Shown: positions 1 through 13,189 of the stretch, piece by piece | Numbering within the stretch: position 1 is the first letter of the stretch | Layout of the letters: each line of letters starts with the position of its first letter | NCBI GenBank assembly: GCA_035235625.1 | Contig: CP141146.1 | Location: forward strand, 29,320,501-29,384,500 | Direction of reading: 5' to 3' | DNA from: Saururus chinensis | Lineage: Eukaryota; Streptophyta; Magnoliopsida; Piperales; Saururaceae | DNA: 64,000 nucleotides | Made by a program: the position numbers and the translations under genes | Notes under the pieces: model-generated | What the model saw: the letters and a program-made list of their open reading frames with translations, nothing else | Told to the model about the DNA's origin: nothing | The model's database searches: none

Positions 1-330
1 TTGATTAAGAAACTAAAAGGAGATAAAGTTGAAATAAGAAAGAGAAAAACTTGAATACTTAGAGGAGAAGACTTAAAGGCCAACAACAAAAGATGAGGAG
101 GTCTAATTAAAAAGAGTTTTTGTTAGAGTTTCAAAAAAAGTTGGTGGTTTATTTTGGTTTTGTAAGAAGTCTTGTTTACTAGTACATTGATTTGGCCAAG
201 AGAAAGGTCGTCATGGTTTTTTACCCTAGTTTGGGTTTTTAACATTAAATCCTTGTATCTTTTACATGCTTTTGTCGTGCCCTAGGATTTTCGAAAGCAC
301 ATATAAAAGTTTTAATATAAATATCGGAGT
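1..330 (+). other. Unassigned DNA with a Ty1/copia LTR-like stretch
   Basis: No gene is supported. Around 205-260 there is a T-rich phrase (GGTTTTTTACCCTAGTTTGG followed by a short AAATCCTTGTATC block). It resembles the R-U5 part of many plant Ty1/copia LTRs, so this may be a worn LTR end. The segment stops at GGAGT (326-330), which is the left target-site duplication of the next element. The copia reading is inference from motif memory. Confidence 0.3.
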
Positions 331-3253
331 TTCCCCGGACCTGCGACTGGAGCTATTCATCTTAAACATGCTTTAAAATAGTATTCACCCAAGAATATAT
401 CGTATGTGTACAAATACACAAGTTAAAAAATAATAAAATTTCTTACCAGGGTTTAAGTGCAGTTGAAAATCTTTGAAATCATTTCGAAAACTTCAAAGTA
501 GGTCCTTCTACTCGCACACTAAGCTTCGTCAGGTCTTGTAATGTATGAAGGGTGGTGAGTATTTTAAAATACTTAGTGAGAGAATTTATACTATCAGGCA
601 TAAAGTAACATATGACAGTTTCAGAAACATATAATATAAATGATATTTTTCCTAAAAAATAGGGTGTGTCTCTCACCCAAAACCACCTCTAGAGTTTCTT
701 CCTATGTATCAAAGATGCTCTGAGGGTTTGCAAGCTCTCATGACTTACTACAAGTGTCCTAGACACCTAATCCATCCTATGGACTTTGTTGTGGGTACAA
801 AGTAGCAACCTCTTACTCCTCTACGGATCATCACAAAAATACCTCGTGCTTGTGGAGAGAAGAGAAACCCATGCTCATGGGGAGTCAGGATCAAGAGAAT
901 AGAGAGTCTTCCCATGATTCTGTCTACCATAGAGTACATAGCCTTAATAGGTACCCTTCATTAAAGGCTAATCAGGGGTCTTACCCTTCGTTAGGGGCTC
1001 ACCAGGCTACAAAGTGTATTGTGCCTTTGATTCCAAATCGGATTATGACTGTTCCTTCATCTATTCCACGGAGTTCTATTGAGGCGCCCAACAATAGCTC
1101 CAGACAAACAAAACAATCCTGAGTTCCCAAACTCATAAAAAAATAGATTTTCTTTCAAAACATCCCATCCCAAAGTTTATCATTTCAAAAACCCTAGTCT
1201 TGCCTCTACAAGCTATGGGAGCGCCACCAATTATGACTATGAATATAGGGTTGGTTGCTCATCCAACGAGACAGTTACCCTATCTTTATCCCATTTCAGC
1301 AACTCGATCACCATGCTTGTATATATATTCAAAAATAATTTTGAGAGTCATCCTTCTACAAGGAATCATTCTCTAAAACCATTTTCAAATCCACTTTAGT
1401 CATTCCTAATCAAAATAGTGACGAAGCTAGATTACGAAGCTAGATTTTCTTTATCTCACACGCTACCACGTGTATATTTCATAAATCAAGGGATAAACCA
1501 TTCAATAAAATGAACATATGATGCAACAATAAAATCATATGATAAAACATGTAGTATATAATCTACATCTTACTCCAACGGAAATTCATTCGGTAAACCA
1601 CATATATGCGGAAATCATAAAACATAACTTAAAACTAACTCTAACATTTAGCATGCTAGAGTCATACATATATTAAGTTCAAAAGACAACTAAAGTAAAT
1701 ATTTATACCATAAAATAGGATAAAAACCACTACCTCTCTCTCCTTGTGAGTTCGAAGACGATGAATCGGAATCCGTGAACTTGGACGTCCATTTTATTAA
1801 CCTTAGAGCTCTCTAACTAGAAAAATAATCTCGCCACAATATCCAACATGCTCGATTTAGGTAAGAACAACTATTGGATGACTCAATTCATACTTAAAAC
1901 GATTTAGAATTTGGTAAAAGAAGTTTGAATATTGGGTCAAAGGATCTCATAATAAGGTTTCTTTACTTTAGAGTAATCAAATCTAAAAAATAATCCCTCC
2001 ATTGCGTAGAACGCTCTTTGGACAGACTAAATCGGACTCAAAAAGAACTAAAACTGAGAAAGTAAAGTCTGGTTCAGATAAAGTACTTGAAACCAGTATT
2101 TATAGGCCACGACATGCCAAAACAACAATGCCGCACCACCGTTGTTCGATGCTGCACCCGCGGTTTCACAGGCGTGTGTCAGTCCATGGCGGCCGCGTGT
2201 GCTGTAGCATGAGCGTCTGCCCCACGACGCTTGGTTGTATTGCACATTGTGTGCTGTGCGGCAGTTTTTTTCCAATTTTTTTAAATCCTTTATATCTTCA
2301 AATACTCGTATCTTTCTACCCTGGATTCACGTGTGCGTTCTTGGTGCCGTTAAGCTCGTATCAACAAGCCCTACAAAACTAGTCTCCTTAAAGTAATTTA
2401 TCCAACTATTTTTAAGTGAGTCTCACATATAAAATATGAATATTAAACTCTCAAAGATCACCACAACTTGTAGAGCATAGAAGGGAAGAGATAGCCTCAT
2501 GAGAGCCTCCTCGGGGCGTGTACAAGTCACCGATAGACTGCCTTCTTCAACTTGCACACAGCCCTAGATGAGGGTCTAGAATGCGCCAAGGGTGAGAGGA
2601 AAGCTCCTCCCTTGATCACCACACATGAGGAAAGAAGGAGGGAGGAAGGAGGCCGCGGCTCAATCCAAGAGAGGGGAGCTGCCTGCCAATCGAGACGATA
2701 GAGGGAACAGATAGGGGGGAATGGGGTTGGCCGCCAAGTCATGGGAGAGAGGGGCGAGTGATGGAGAGATAAGGGCTGAAGAGCCCTAGGTAGGTTGGGC
2801 TCCTCTCTTCCATGTTGGGCTAGGACTAGGCCCAACAAGTCTCTTCGTTCATGGGCTTTTTAGTGGTGTTTTAATCAATGTTATGGGGTCTACCCTATGA
2901 GCACATGGAGACATAGCTCACCCCTCCTGGCCATGCCCATGGGAGCCAACCCCTCGTTAGTTCACGTAAGTCCCACTTTAGGTTGTACACATATTTGGGG
3001 TCCGCCCACAAGGTATATGCATGCATGGTCACCTATAATATTACTAATATCAAAGTGAGTATGTGTACGTGTATGACTCGGGCCCACCAAAATGTGTAAA
3101 ATTAGGCAATAGGTCATGGGTCCACCCCCACATACTTAGACCCCTATGAACTTAAACCAGTGCAACCTAACCGGACTTTATGTGACCAGCATGGGCCGAA
3201 CCCTATACCTTGGTCCAACAGTTCTCAAGGTCAAGTTAGGGTCCGCCATTACA
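331..3253 (-). mobile_element. Solo-LTR-like copy of a Ty3/gypsy-type long LTR, between GGAGT direct repeats
   Basis: GGAGT lies immediately outside both ends (326-330 and 3254-3258), as expected of a 5-bp target-site duplication. The right end reads ...CCATTACA. The left end reads TTCCCCGGACC rather than a canonical TG. The part at about 1990-2400 matches the LTR at 10430-10990 (CATTGCGTAGAACG, a TATTTATAGGCC box, GTGCGTTCTTGGTGCCG), so it belongs to the same broad LTR family in the same orientation. Near 950-1010 there is a short imperfect tandem repeat of about 30 bp. No internal domain or second LTR is seen. It is old and non-coding, and the open frames inside are not genes. The composite could also be two adjacent LTR fragments. 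Confidence 0.5.
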
Positions 3254-3969
3254 GGAGTTTTTAAGCTCCAATTCGTTTGAGCAGTGGGTTCGTTGGTGGA
3301 AGAAGAACCATCTGAGGACGTTCAGGTTGAAGCAATGGAGAAGAATGAGGTAGAAAGGCGTAGAATTTAGAAGTGGAGCTGCTGATCATGTTTCAGTAGA
3401 AGTTGCTGGTGCGTCTTTGGCCAGAAATAGGAGCAGTGAAGGGGTGGTTAGTTGCAAGAGTTGAACTTATGGTTTCTGTTGGTGTTGACTGAAGAAAATG
3501 AAGCACCCATGAAGCCCATTGGAATCTATTGCGAAGGGAAGTGATGCAGCCAGAGGAAGCTGTGAGGATGGGTGCCTCTCTTCCTTGCAACTTCATGCTT
3601 GAAGGCGAGCTTGGAACATGAGGTGTCTGCTGGCTGAGGAAAAGCATGTTTGTGGAGGAGTCGCACTGGAGTCCTGGAGAATTATAGAGTTGTGTTGAGA
3701 AGAGAGTTTCATGCAAAGCAGAACAGAAGAGTTGTGAGGGAGATGTCGTCGGGTTCACACTAGAATATGACGCACTGCTAGATGAAAGTGTGTGAAACGC
3801 CTACAGGACTCTACGAGTCCTTAAAGAAAATGATCAGCCGATAAAAGAAAAAAACGATTCGAAGGGAAAACTATGTACGGCAAAGTATTGTAGCAGCCAT
3901 CAACGAAGAATAACTGCTCATCGACATCATTGTCATCGTGCGTCGCCAATGACCCTGACAAAACTATCC
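3254..3969. other. Unassigned flank between an LTR copy and a CACTA element
   Basis: The roughly 500 bp at 3260-3770 are richer in G+C than their surroundings. They hold a 121-codon minus-strand frame (3393-3758) and purine-rich plus-strand stretches. I recognise no protein family in any frame, and codon use gives no clear support. From about 3840 the sequence runs without further landmarks to the CACTA terminus at 3970. It could be a captured or decayed exon, or unrelated repeat DNA. Confidence 0.25.
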
Positions 3970-4799
3970 CACTATAACAAAATGTATTATTAGCGATACT
4001 TTTATTAACGACGCAAATATAAGCGTCACTAAAAATTACTATTTGCGACACATAAAAAAACATCACAAAAAAGTTAACTATCTATTTTTTATTAAGCGTC
4101 ACTAATAGTCATATATTAACTATGCATAATAAAAAACATCACTAATATTAAACATATTAGCGTCGCTTTATAATAAATGTTGCTAATAATTATGCTATTA
4201 GCGACGCTTTAAACAAGTGTCACTAAAAGATCTATATTTTAAATAAAAAAGAAAAAAATTATAGCTATTAGTGATACTTTTTATTAAGCGTCGCTAATAG
4301 TTTCAACAATAGCAATGCTTATTAATAAGCGTCGCTAATAGCTAACCTATTAGCGACACTTAGCAAAAACGTCACTAATAGTTATAAATTTAAAATAAAA
4401 AATAAAAAACTTAGCACTATTAGCGACACTTTTTCATAAGTGTCACCAATAGTATTAATAATAACAACACTTTTATACAAGCGTTGCTAATATTTATATT
4501 ATTAGTGATGCCTTTAATTAATGTTATTCAATAAATATATAAAAAAGTCACTAATTATTTTATTAATTAATGTTATTTAATAAATAGTTATATAATAAAA
4601 AAATATTAATTTTTTTAAAATAAACTTCTTAAATATAATATATTTTATTCAATATTTACTATTTGTATATGTAATAAATAAACATTAAATTTTCAATAAA
4701 AGGTAGTGTCAATAATAGATTAAACTTTCGCTATTTAATTATATATAATATATTTTATTTCTTAAATTTTTTTATTAATTTTAAAATATAATTTATAAT

Positions 4800-7700
4800 A
4801 AAAAAAGAGTGAAGAGAGTAAGAGAGAGAGGAGAGGAGAGAGAAGAGAGGAGAGAGAGAAAGAGAAGAGAGAGGGTAGCTAGAGAGAGGGTGATGAGAGA
4901 GAGAGATAGGGAAGAGAGAGAAAGATAGAGAAAAGAGAGAGAGAGGGTGAGGAGAGAAAGATAGGGAAGAGAGAGAAAGAGGAGAGAGAGGGAGGAGAGA
5001 GAGGAGAGAGAAAGAAAAGAGAGAGGAGCGAGAGATTGAGGAGATAGAGTGTAGAGAGAGGAGAGAGGAGAGGGAGAGATAGTGGAGAGAGAGGTTGAGA
5101 GGCGGAAAGGGGAGAGAGGAGAGAGTGAGTAAGAGGAGAGAGGGTAGAGAGAGAGGTAAAAGAGAGAGAGGGAAAGGAAAGAAAATTTTAATAATATTTT
5201 TTTTAAAAAAATTTCAAAAATAAAAAAAAGTTATATTAGCGACGCATATAGGTGTGCGTCGTTAATACCTTAGGGTATTAGTGATAGGTATGCGTCGCTA
5301 ATACCTAGTGTATTAGCAACATATACAGTGATGCATCGCTAATAGTTTTTTTTTAAAGATTAAAATAAAAGGGATATCGGGGGAGAGAAGGGAGAGAGAC
5401 GGTGAGGACAGAGAAATAGGGAAGATAGTGAGAGAAGAGAGAGAAAGAGGAGAGAGGGTGAGGAGAGAGAAGAGAGAGAGTGGGGAGAGAGGAGGGAGAG
5501 AGAGAGGAGAGAGAGAAGAGAGAGAGGGAGGGAGAGAGAGAGGAGAGAGAGTAGAGAGAGAGGTCGAGAGATGGTGAGGGGAGAGAGGGTAGAGAGAGAG
5601 AGGAAAAAGAGAGAGGGAGAGGAAAACAAGTTTAACTATAAATTATTTTTTAAAATTTTTAAAAAAATTTAAAAATAAGAAAATTTATATTAGCGACGTC
5701 GTTATTACCTTAGGTATTAGTGCCACATAAGTATATGCGTCGCGAATTCTCAAGGGTAGTAGGGACGCATAGGTGTATGCGTCGTTACTACCTAGTGTAT
5801 TAGCAACACATATTGTTATGCGTTGCTAATATTTTTTTGTTAAAAAAATTAAAATAAAAGGGATAGCGGGGAGAGAGAGAAGGGAGAGAGGGAGAGGAGA
5901 GAGAGGGTATAGAGAGAGAAAGAGGGGAGATAGAGGGTAGAGAGAGAGGGTGAGGAGAGAGAGGGTGAGGAGAGAGAGATAGGGAAGATAGAGAGAGAAG
6001 AGAGAGAAAGAGGAGAGAGAGGGTGATGAGAGAGGGAGGAGAGAGAAAGAAGAGAGAGAGAGGAGAGAGTGGGGAGAGAGAGGGGGAGAGAGAGTGAGTG
6101 AGTGAGAGGAGAGAGGGTAGAGAGAGAGAGGAAAGAGAGATTGGGAGAGGAAAGAAATTTTTAATTATAAATTATTTTTAAAAATAAAAAAAATTATATT
6201 AGTGATGCATATAGGCATGTGTCGCTAATACCTTACGGTATTAGGGATAGGTATGCATCGCTAATACCTTAGGTTATATGCGTCGCTACTACATAGTGCA
6301 TTAGCGACTCATACAATTATGCATCACTAATAGTTTTTTTTTAAATAAAAAAAGGATATGGCGAGAGAGAGAAGGGAGAGAGAGGGAGATGAGAGTGGGG
6401 TTAGAGAGAGATAGCGTGAGGAGAGAGAGAAGAGAGAGAAAGAGGGTAGAGAGATAGAGGGTGAGGAGAGAGAGGAGAGGGAGTGAGGAGAGAGAGGGAG
6501 GAGAGAGGAGGGAGAGAGAGAGAGAGAATGGAGAGAGAGAGGTCGAGAGACGGAGAGGGGAGGGATGGTAGAGAGAGAGAGAAGAAATTTAATTATAAAT
6601 TATTTTTAAATATTTTAAAAAAATAAAAAAATTATATTTGCGATGCATATAGGTATGCATCGCTAATACCTTAGGGTATTAGTGACACATAAGCATATGC
6701 GTTGTGAATTCCCAAGGGTAGTAGCGACGCATATACCTAGTGTATTAATGACAAACTGTTATGCATTGCTGATTATTTTTTAATTAAAAAAATTAAAATA
6801 AAAGGGATAGTGGGGAGAGAGAAGGGAGAGAGGGAGAGGAGAGAGAGAGAAGAGAGAGAAAGAGGGTAGAGAGAGAGGGTGAGGAGAGAGAAAAAAGAGA
6901 GAAAGAGGAGAGAGGGGGTGAGGAGAGAGGGAGGAGAGGAGAGAGAAGGAAGAGAGAGGAGAGAGAGTGGGGAGAGAGAGGGAAGAGAGAGAGTGGAGAG
7001 AGAGGTTGAGAGACGGAGTGGGGTGAGAGGAGAGAGTGAGTGAGAGGACAGAGAGGGAGAGGAAAGAAAATTTTAATTATAAATTATTTTTAAAAAATTT
7101 TAAAAATATTTTTTATATATTAGTGATGCATATTGGTATGCTAATACCTTAAGGTAGTGTATGCGTCGCTACTATGTAGTGTATTAGCGACTCATAGAGT
7201 TATGCATCACTAATATTTTACTTAAAAAATTAAAATAAAAGGGATAACGGGGAAAGAGAGAGAAGGGAGAGAGGGTAGAGAGATAGAGGGTGAGGAGAGA
7301 GAGAGAGATAGGGAAGATAGTGAGAGAAGATATAGAAAGAGGAGAGAGGGTGAGGAGAAATAGAAGAGAGAGAGGAAGGAGAGGGAGGTGAGAGGAGGGA
7401 GGGAGAGAGAGAATGGAGAGAGAGAGGTCGAGAGACGGAGAGGGTAGAGAGAGGAAAAAGAGAGGGAGAGGAAAAAAGTTTAATTATAAATTATTTTTAA
7501 AACTTAAAAAAAAATAAAAAAAACTATATTCACTACATATATAGGTATGTGTCACTAATACCTTTGGGTATTAGGAACACATAAGTATATGCGTCGCGAA
7601 TTCTCAAGGGTAGTAGCTACACATACATGTATGCGTCGCTACTACCTAGTGTATTAGCGATGCACATTGTTATGCGTCGCTAATTAGTTTTTTGTTAAAA

Positions 7701-8525
7701 AAATTAAAATAAATGGGATAGTGGGGAGAGAGAGAAGGGAGAGAGGGAGAGGAGAGAGAGAGGGAAAATAGAGAGAGAAAGAGGAGAGAGGGAGGAGAGA
7801 GAAAGAAGAGAGAATGAGGAGAGAAGAGGGAGAGAGAACGGACAGTGAGAGAGAGGTTGAGAGACAGAGAGGGGAGAGAGGAGAGGGTGAGAGAGAGTGA
7901 GAGGAGAGAGGGTAGAGAGAGAGAGGAAAAAGAGAGAGATGGAGAGGAAAGAAAATTTTAATTATAAATTATTTTTAAATATTTTAGAAAATAAAAAAAA
8001 TTAGATTAGCGACATATATAGGTATGCATCTCTAATACCTTACCGGTATTAGCGATGCGTAAGTATATGCGTTGCAAATATGCAAGGGTAGTAGTGACAC
8101 ATACGTGTATGCGTTACTACTACTAGTGTATTAGCATTGTATATATACCGCTAATAGTTAAAAAAAATGGATAGTAGGGAGAGAGAGAAAGGAGAGAGGG
8201 AGAGGAGAGAGAGAGGGTAGAGAGAGAGGGTGAGGAGAAAGAGAAGAGAGTGAATGCAGGGAGAGAGAAGGGAAAGAGAGGGTGAGGAGAGAGATAGGGA
8301 AGATAGAAAGAGAAGAGAGAGAAAGAGGAGAGAGAGGATGAGTCGAGAGAGAAGAGAGAGGGAGGAGAGAGAGAGGAGAGAGAAAGAAGAGAGAGAGTGA
8401 AGAGAGAGGAGAGAGGGAGGCTAGAGAGAGAGTGAAGAGAGATAGAGGGTAGAGAGAGAGTGGGGAGAGAGAGTGTGCAGAGAGAGTGAGGAGTGAGAAG
8501 AGAGTGGAGAGGATGAGAGGGAAAA
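4800..8525. repeat. Higher-order array: eight GA-rich purine tracts alternating with hairpin modules
   Basis: Purine tracts of about 220-370 bp lie at roughly 4807-5180, 5372-5620, 5866-6150, 6361-6585, 6808-7055, 7249-7470, 7720-7950 and 8175-8520. Between them are seven 100-170 bp modules that start with a variant of ATTAGCGACGCATATAGG, carry GCGTCGCTAATACC, and end near TAAAATAAAAGGGATAGCGG. The repeat period is about 410-560 bp. All purines are on the plus strand for nearly 3.7 kb. Modules with an AAGTATATGCGTCGC segment alternate loosely with modules that lack it, suggesting a dimeric unit. Open frames in the tracts are low-complexity by-products. Confidence 0.85.
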
Positions 8526-8849
8526 AAGTTAAAAAAAGATTATTAGCGACGCTCGAAAATTAGCGTCGCTAATAGACCAATGTGGTGATGCTTATTCTTA
8601 AGTGTTGCCACTAATAATACTTTTAGCGACGCTCATTAACGTTGCTAATAGATATAATTTTTTTTAAAATTTAAGCTATTAGTGACGCTCGGCATAGAGT
8701 GTCACTTATAATATCCATATTAGCGACATTTAGGATTTAGCGTTGCTAATGCATTTGCTATTTGTGACGATCGTGGCCTAGTGTCCCCAATAGCTTATAT
8801 ATATTTTTTTAAAAAGATAACTATTAGCAATGCTTGTTGCGAGCGTCGC

Positions 8850-9365
8850 TAAATTCGCCACGCGGGCAAAATTACTCCCACACTGGGAAATTTCGGGCGC
8901 AGGCAAAATCTTGCCCAAGTATATCTCCCCCACCGAGCTCCCCTTCGTCACTATCTTCGACCACCGTCCTCCACTTGATCTAGTCAACGACCATCTAGCC
9001 TCTATAGCCTTCGACCACTGCTTATATTTTCGCCACTAATCTTCCCTCGTCACTACCATCAACCACCATCACTGCCTTTGACCACCATATCTCCAGCCTT
9101 CAACCACTGTCTCCAGCCTAGCTTAGACCACCGTCCTCAACTCCCCACTCTCCTCCGCCCCCTTGTTCCCCTCCTTTGTTCGGGGGAAGGGGGGGTGGGG
9201 GAGCAGGAGGGAGGAGGGGGTGGGGGGCCAGAGCGGGAACTAGAGCCCCCTACACCCCCCCCCCCCCCCAAACAGAGGAGAAGAAGCAGGGGGCAAAACC
9301 GGGGGGTGGGGTTGATGCTGGCTCATAGTAGGAGAGGGGGGACCTGGGGAGAGTGAGGGGTCCGG
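8850..9365. repeat. GC-rich middle part of CACTA 1 with G and C homopolymer runs
   Basis: The segment begins at TTCGCCACGCGGGCAAA and passes through pyrimidine-rich text into runs of G (9181-9230) and C (about 9255-9269). A reverse-complement counterpart exists in CACTA 2 at about 24020-24720. The same C-run character returns at 33128-33150 and 33247-33260 in CACTA 3, so this is part of the element, not a captured gene. The 92-codon plus-strand frame at 9078-9356 is biased composition only. Confidence 0.6.
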
Positions 9366-11199
9366 TGTAACGACCCGACCCGAGCCGGGCCCACAAAATC
9401 ACTGATAGAAAATTTTCTCTTTCCTTAATCCAGGAATCATCTTCTGAGTGCGAGAGGTACAACGTTCGTCTACGCACTACGGAGCTTTAAGGCTTCCTCG
9501 TACGTAGACTTAGGTTGTAACGAACACGTACACACAACGAAGCTTCATAGTTTGTCGCGTATAAAACAGAATAAAACATATTATTTATAATTTAATTGGA
9601 TCGGCCAATGTTGCCTTGCCGTTGGTTGCCTATGTACGTATTGGATATTATTCCAATACGATTGGATCCGAACGTAGTTCTGCCTAATGGCTACTACATA
9701 CAACAAGCATAACAAAATCATATGTATAAAATATGTATCTCCGAATATTTAATCAGAAGTATACAAAAACTCATCATATATTGGAGTCAAGCGGAAGTTA
9801 ATAAATTAACGGAATCGTACATCTCGCTCTACCACAGAGCGGGATCGAAATCAATACACTTGTCTCGCCCCTATTACTGAGTCGAGACTGAGCACATCAC
9901 CCGGCTCGCTCTATCACTAAGCTGAGACCGAACACACACACACACACACATCTCGCTCTACCCTAGAGCGAGACAACACACATCATGGCATATAAGTACA
10001 CATCAAGCATATGGATCAAAGCATAGCACACAAGTCGTTCTATAATTAAAACGGGAGATTAGAAAAGCTTACTGCCCTCATGCTTCGTAAGGTAGCTGTA
10101 TTCGGAGTTGTTCGTATGAGCATCCTCCCCTTCAGATCCGAAGATATAGACGGAGCTTCCTCTAGCCTCCATACGTTCATCGTTTTTGTGCTAAAGGACT
10201 ACGTATAAATGTTCTCCTTGCTGGGGACTTCTCATTTTCTATGCCCGTGAGCAGCGGAAAGAACCTCCCTTACTCTGGATTACTTCTCTTGATGTAGCCT
10301 GGTAACTTCGGACAGAACCCTGTCTTGCTCTGGGCCCCTATTTCTTGGTCGGTGCTCGAGGATAACGAGCAGAGCCTCTCCTTGTCTCGAGGCATTTCCT
10401 CCTTATACGGTTGCCGACTCAAAGAACGGACCTCTCCATCGCGTAGAACATACTTGATTTAGTCAAGAACACCTCTTCGATGGACTAAATCGGAGTTAGG
10501 ATGCTTAAGAACGGGGGATAAAGGAGTTTGTCGGCGCTCGGGCAGAACCTCTCCTTGTCTTGGGGCATTTCCTCCTTATACGGTCTCGGACTCAGAGAAT
10601 GGACCTCTTCATCGCGTAGAGCACACTCAATTTAGTAGGAAATGGGTCTTGAACGGCCTTAATCGGCCTCAGAACGGTCAGAAACGGGGGGAGAGAAGAT
10701 ATGGATAAAAAAAAGGAATGAAATGGGGTATAAATAGGCCCCGAGCCGCCGAAACTGAGGTGCCGCGCCGCCAAAACCGGCGGCGCCCGCGGAAACAAAC
10801 CGCGGCGCCTGCAATTGCATGGCGCGCGCACCGCCATTTCTTTTATTATTATTAAAAAATCCAAATCTTCAAACGCGCGTATCTCCCTACCCCGGATTTG
10901 GATTCGCGCGTTCTTGGTACCGTTGGACTCGTATCGATGAGTCCTTCGATACAAACCCACTTAAAGTAATAAATCGTGCTCTTACCAAGTGGGTCCTGCC
11001 TAAATTACATATTCGTCGAGGTCGTAACTTCCAGTCCCAACCTCCGTTTTACACGTTCTTCAAGTCGTTACGCTCATTTCTTCGAGCTCTACTCATATAC
11101 AAAGGTTTTAACCTACGAAACCTTCCAAAACTTATTAAAGGTTATCTAATTACCTTTAACCCCGTAGGCTAAACATAATTAGAAAAGCGAGGTGTTACA
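9366..11199 (-). repeat. 3' LTR of the nested element
   Basis: The copy begins TGTAACGACCC and ends GGTGTTACA. It has an (AC)n run at 9931-9949, a repeated phrase on CTCGCTCTACC, two copies of a block on CATTTCCTCCTTATACGG (10395 and 10566), and a TATAAATA-like box near 10727. It shares long blocks with the solo LTR at 33505-35598 in reverse orientation, for example the GTTACGACCTCG block and the CGGTACCAAGAACG block. Confidence 0.8.
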
Positions 11200-11689
11200 T
11201 TTTTCCCCCCTTAAATGAATTGCGTCCTCGCAATTCACCGAAACATACTCTTTGAAACACATCTAAGTAAAATCTGATAATTAATCGGATAAGTAATCAT
11301 AAGAAAAGTTTAATAAATCATAATCAAATAAATCATATAAAATGAATCCAATCTTAAAATTGGATAACACATTCACAAACATAATTTATGATCAGATGAA
11401 ATATCTTTGAAAGAAATCAGACTATAAATATAGAATCATATAATACAAAATTTGATACTTAATTTAGAATCGAATAAATCATCATATTGAAATTGGATAT
11501 GTCATTCAAAATTAGACATATCATTCTTTTAAAATTCAACGAATCAATCGTTCATCAAAATCTGATAAATTGTTCATAAACAAAATCCGATATTTAATTC
11601 AAAATCGAATAAATCCTTGTTCAGAAATTCTAATGTCATTCAAAATCGGACATATCGTTCTTTCAAAATTCGATAAATTAATCAGTTAA

Positions 11690-13090
11690 TCAAAATGCCG
11701 TGATACTGAACGGCTTACTTCCGCACTCATGGGGCCACGGAAGACGGAAGGATAGGAGCTTTCCCATGATGCTCCACACCTATGCGTGCCAGAACCAATT
11801 GGTTTTCTTGATGGGTATCTTTATTTAAATCCGCAATACCAAACGACTTCATCCGCACTCATGGGGCCACGGAAGATGGAAGTATAGGAGCTTTTCCATG
11901 ATGCTCCACATTGTGCAAGCCAGAGCCAAATTTGGCGGTATCCAGAATTGATAGCTTTTGGGCTTTATAGCAAATAACTATCCAGAGAGTTTGAAGACCC
12001 AAATCATCGAAATCTTCATCGTCAAATCAAATTCAGATTAAACATTTCTGAAATAACCAGATTTGAAATCGAAATTCATTTTAATACACTTGCGGAATCA
12101 ACCTTAAAGCTATCCACTAACACCTCATATCCCATATCACGGGTGTTTGATGGTTTCTTCTTAGCAATTCCACAGGTGATTGAGATAAATTTACTAAATT
12201 TCATATCATGGGATTTGAAATTAAATTTTATATCAAATCCATCAGTAGATTCAACCTGAGAGCAATCCACTAACACGTCATGTCCCATACCATGAGCGGT
12301 CCATGGTCAACCCTTGGTAATTCTACCGCCTTTGAAAACAAATCAATTTCAGAAAATAACACAAGTCTGAAAACATACGGTCACATAAATGTCATGATAC
12401 CAAATGACTTACACCCGCGCTCATGGGGCAACAGGAGACAGAAGGAAAGGAATTTACCCATGATATCCCAGTCCTGTGCGCGCCAGATGCCAAATTTGGC
12501 GGTATCCAAAATCATAATAATAATTCTTAGTTCCGAGGAACCGAGAACTATCCAAACGGCACGATTGCCCAAAACTCGGAGAAATTTTCGAAAAGAGGAG
12601 ATGATTTTAAAGTCAGAGCTTTTGTTTTCATAAAAGTAGCAGAAAACTTTTAGCAAAACTTTGGTGAGTCAAAATCTTGGTATAAATTCATACTTAGTAG
12701 GTCGAATTAAGTTCTAAGAATATGCTTCATGCACATAAGAAAATATTGTGTCATCTTTCTTTTGAAATCATTCGGAAAATCTGAAAACACGATCACAGAA
12801 TGTCGTGATACCAGACGACTTACACCCGCGCTCATGGGGCAACGGGAGACAGAAGGAAAGGAATTTACCCATGATATCCCAGTCCTGTATGTGCCAGATG
12901 CCAAATTTGGCGGTATCCAAAATCATAATAATTCTTAGTTCCGAGAAACTGAGAACTATCCAGACGGCATGATTGCCCAAAACTCGGAGAAATTTTCGAA
13001 AAGAGGAGATGATTTTAAAGTCAGAGCTTTTGTTTTCATAAAAGTAGCAAAAAACTTTTAGTAAAACTTTGGCAAGTAAAAATCTCGGCA
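11690..13090. repeat. Dispersed 120-130 bp repeats and a roughly 280-bp duplication in the LTR element interior
   Basis: A unit beginning near GATACCAAATGACTTAC and containing CGCTCATGGGG and CCAAATTTGGCGGTATCC occurs four times (about 11697, 11839, 12397 and 12808). The last two sit in a longer duplication (12390-12660 and 12805-13085) that also shares the AAACTCGGAGAAATTTTCG block. The open frames here (for example 12280-12656 and 12707-13091) are translations of these repeats and match no family I know. Confidence 0.75.
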
Positions 13091-13189
13091 TACGATTAGA
13101 ATTTAAAGCTACCTACTCCTTGGAAATTCTATTGTAGTTGAAAGCATATTTGAAATCAAATTTTATTTCAATACCTGAGTAGAATTAAC

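Noticed and set aside
3393-3758. 121-codon minus-strand frame as a host gene
   Set aside because: No recognisable domain, weak codon support and no splice or promoter context.
5360-5629. Leucine/serine-rich 89-codon frame, and similar frames at 24803-25917
   Set aside because: Direct translations of GA/CT tracts.
9078-9477. Overlapping plus and minus frames of 75-92 codons
   Set aside because: They lie in homopolymer-rich CACTA sequence and cross the LTR boundary at 9366.
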